Of a stretch of 7,283 nucleotides of DNA, positions 5,101 through 7,283 are shown piece after piece; the first letter of the stretch is position 1; every line of letters begins with the position of its first letter. The notes beneath the pieces are model-generated. The model searched no databases and had not been told where the DNA came from. It worked only from the letters and a program-made list of their open reading frames with translations. Both the position numbers and the translations under genes were made by a program. Source of the stretch: Bacteroidota bacterium (GTDB taxonomy: Bacteria; Bacteroidota; Ignavibacteria; T3Sed10-11); NCBI GenBank assembly GCA_007128495.1, contig SKXH01000206.1, forward strand, positions 1 through 7,283, read 5' to 3'.

Positions 5101-7283
5101 TTACATAACCACCTGCACCGTTGCAAGAAACTGCCTGATCGGCTGTACGTTCGCAACAAATTCAACATAATGATACTGCAGGAGGTTCTTAACGCTCGCA
5201 GAAATCCGCACCGGTATTCCACCAAGCATCATCTCACTTCCAGCCGATACATCGACAATATGAACCGGCACATGTTCATCGTGACGATCGATAATAAAAC
5301 CCAGTTCCCTGTCGACATTCTCCACCTCGCTCAGATACCGGTAATCGACTTCTATCCATCCGCCGGCAATACGTGCGAGGAGACCGGTGACAAGCATATG
5401 TTTGTGACGGTACTTCAGCGGCTCATCCGAGTCTATATCCCGCCCGTCAACAAATGTATAGCCGATACTGGGCTGCAGCATACGGTCGAATAATGAGAAC
5501 GTGATCCCCGCTTCGGCGCCTCGAACGCGTGCCCGTACAAGGTTCACAAAGCGGGCGGTTAATCCGCCATCGAAGTCTACACTTGCTTCGGGTTCGATCA
5601 TATCCCAAAAATCATTCTGAAATACGGCGGCATCGATATTCATCCAATTACCTGCCTGTGCATTGAACCCTATCTCGTACGACCAGCTTCGCTCGGCATC
5701 AAGATCGGGGTTGGGTTCGACGATCAATCCCGAGACGGCTGTTGTTGCGAATGCTTCGGCGGATGTCGGCGCCCGGAACCCCGCCCCCGCCGATGCTCTG
5801 AATGACATATACGGAGATACTTCATACACGATACCTGCTCGCGGACTAACATTTGTAAATGTATCTATTGTATCGAGCCGCGTCGCATCGAACCGGACAC
5901 CCCCGGTAATATTCACCCGCTCACCGATACTCCATTCATCCTGCACATATGCAGCCAGCACATAACCGGAGCGTTCCCCAAAAATATCCGAATCGACCGT
6001 TTGTACCGATGCTTCCAGCCCGGAAACTAAAAAATGAGAACTTGCTATTGCGTGATTAAATTGTACCTCGGACCCGAATACATTCGCTGTACTTGCATTT
6101 CCTCCCGACCCGATATTATCATTCCAATTCGTATAATACCAGGATGCACGCGTTGTCATGAAAGACTCGCTCCCGAAAACATGCCGGTATTCAACATTCG
6201 ATTGTATGCGGAAGGACTCAACTTCTTCACCGAGCTGACCGTCAGACACTTCGAGTGCATTATCGAATGAACGCCAGTATAAAAAATTATCCCGTACTTG
6301 ATCTATAAAAAAACTTGATACTGTGATCGTTTGGTACGGTGATAATGTATATGATCCTTTGAAATATCCGGTGGTCCTCCGCCTCGAATCGTTCTGACGA
6401 TAACTGTCATCGTACAATGTACCGAGCGATCCTACTACCTGTGCATTGCCTATCTTCCTTCCGTGTGATAGCTGCAACTGATGTTTTAAACGGGAACGAT
6501 CGCTCCAGCGCCATTGAGAATAATGCGGCGAATCATACATACCGCCCTGAACCCGTACCGCCGATACGGATCTATCGGGAAGATCACGAGTGATAATATT
6601 GACGACACCGCCAAGAGCACTCGAACCGTACAGCGTCGAACCCGCGCCTTTCACTACTTCAACACGTTCTATATGATCGACCGGTATCAGCTCCCACGTA
6701 ATCTCACCGGTGTCGCCCGATAGCACCGGCACACCATCGACCAGCAAGGCAACTCTTGTGCCCGCTCCGTGGCTATATCCGCTCGATCCCCGCACATTGA
6801 TTTGGGATAAATTAAAATGAACACCGGGTATCTTACGTAAAACCTCATCGATACTAAATACATTTTGCCGTTCAATTTGTTCCGCCTGCATAACCGAAAC
6901 ACTCGTCGGTACTTCACGAAGCGACCGCTCACTCTTCGTTGCCGTTACCACCACGGGCGAGGTCTCGATGACAGTCGATTGCAGCTCAATGGTAAACGAC
7001 AGCGATTCACCTGCTGCAATTTCTATATCCGGACGGCGGAACTTCTTATACCCGACCATAGTAACGACAAGCGTCACCCGCTCCTCCGGGATATTCTGTA
7101 TACGGAAAAAACCATCTCTATCGGTAACCGCACCGATAACGGTTCCCTCGAGAAATACGTTCGCCCCCGGAAGCGGCTGTTGTGTATCGCGGTCGACAAC
7201 GGTACCGGTGATAGTTCCCTGTGCCGCTGTATATGAACTCGCCAGAGTTATGATTATTACGCTGACCAAAATAAGTGCGCTCA
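5101..7283 (-). CDS. TonB-dependent outer membrane receptor, 5' end probably cut by window edge
   Basis: Residue numbers count from the TTG at 7269. The protein is a gated outer-membrane importer energised by TonB. A hydrophobic signal-peptide core ends in YTAAQG (about 13-18). Then come a carboxypeptidase-regulatory-like beta domain (about 18-96, GTVVDRDTQQPLPGANVFLE), a TonB-box-like VVVTATK (106-112), a plug (about 118-228, with LRKIPGVHFNLSQINVRG, LLVDGVPVL, IERVEVVKGAGSTLYGSSAL and GVVNIITRD) and a beta-barrel (about 235-722, with GFRAPTSAEAF at 497-507). TTG at 7269 falls inside the signal-peptide core; the frame stays open upstream (S-A-L-I-L) to the window edge, where the last, incomplete codon ends in TG. 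The true start is therefore at or beyond the edge. The C-terminus, LATVQVVM, ends in Met rather than the usual aromatic residue. Total length of about 725-740 residues is normal. The ligand (siderophore, cobalamin, metal or other) cannot be told. No TonB or periplasmic binding protein is nearby. Confidence 0.92.
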   Translation of the reverse strand, partial: SALILVSVIIITLASSYTAAQGTITGTVVDRDTQQPLPGANVFLEGTVIGAVTDRDGFFRIQNIPEERVTLVVTMVGYKKFRRPDIEIAAGESLSFTIELQSTVIETSPVVVTATKSERSLREVPTSVSVMQAEQIERQNVFSIDEVLRKIPGVHFNLSQINVRGSSGYSHGAGTRVALLVDGVPVLSGDTGEITWELIPVDHIERVEVVKGAGSTLYGSSALGGVVNIITRDLPDRSVSAVRVQGGMYDSPHYSQWRWSDRSRLKHQLQLSHGRKIGNAQVVGSLGTLYDDSYRQNDSRRRTTGYFKGSYTLSPYQTITVSSFFIDQVRDNFLYWRSFDNALEVSDGQLGEEVESFRIQSNVEYRHVFGSESFMTTRASWYYTNWNDNIGSGGNASTANVFGSEVQFNHAIASSHFLVSGLEASVQTVDSDIFGERSGYVLAAYVQDEWSIGERVNITGGVRFDATRLDTIDTFTNVSPRAGIVYEVSPYMSFRASAGAGFRAPTSAEAFATTAVSGLIVEPNPDLDAERSWSYEIGFNAQAGNWMNIDAAVFQNDFWDMIEPEASVDFDGGLTARFVNLVRARVRGAEAGITFSLFDRMLQPSIGYTFVDGRDIDSDEPLKYRHKHMLVTGLLARIAGGWIEVDYRYLSEVENVDRELGFIIDRHDEHVPVHIVDVSAGSEMMLGGIPVRISASVKNLLQYHYVEFVANVQPIRQFLATVQVVM

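Noticed and set aside
7267..7269. TTG as the true start codon of the TonB-dependent receptor
   Set aside because: It lies within the hydrophobic core of the signal peptide and leaves no charged n-region. The frame stays open to the window edge, where an incomplete codon ends in TG, so an upstream start is more likely.

Overview
The window looks like a piece of chromosome from a Gram-negative-type, probably anaerobic or facultatively respiring bacterium. It has an outer membrane, shown by a TonB-dependent receptor, and a periplasm that matures c-type cytochromes, shown by a seven-heme membrane cytochrome. The receptor carries an N-terminal carboxypeptidase-regulatory-like domain, a layout common in the Bacteroidetes/FCB group and related candidate phyla. 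That placement is inference; the window has no rRNA or other taxonomic marker. GC content is moderate by eye, coding density is high, and there is no tRNA, rRNA, CRISPR array, insertion sequence or phage gene.

Reading from right to left along the minus strand, the layout is as follows. A TonB-dependent receptor (5101 to the right edge) probably lacks its first few codons. After a 60-base gap comes a TatD-type hydrolase fused to a radical SAM domain (3634-5040). A small plus-strand gene for a CPXCG-type cysteine-rich protein (3427-3633) lies tail-to-tail with it; the two stop codons touch with no base between them. A 159-base divergent promoter region separates the small gene from a minus-strand NapC/NirT-type heptaheme cytochrome (1777-3267), which resembles the ImcH-type quinol-oxidising cytochromes of Geobacter. 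After 67 AT-rich bases comes a UPF0182 membrane protein (1709 to the left edge), whose C-terminal part is outside the window.

The genes do not form an obvious single pathway. The cytochrome and UPF0182 genes could share a transcript. The cytochrome would take electrons from the quinol pool to periplasmic or outer-surface acceptors, but no partner cytochrome or terminal reductase is visible. The receptor, the TatD-radical SAM protein and the small cysteine-rich protein look like independent functions. The points most worth a second look are the TatD-radical SAM fusion, the unusual CX3CH first heme site of the cytochrome, the degenerate CPXCG motif and the abutting convergent stop codons. I see no clear evidence of a new multi-gene system.
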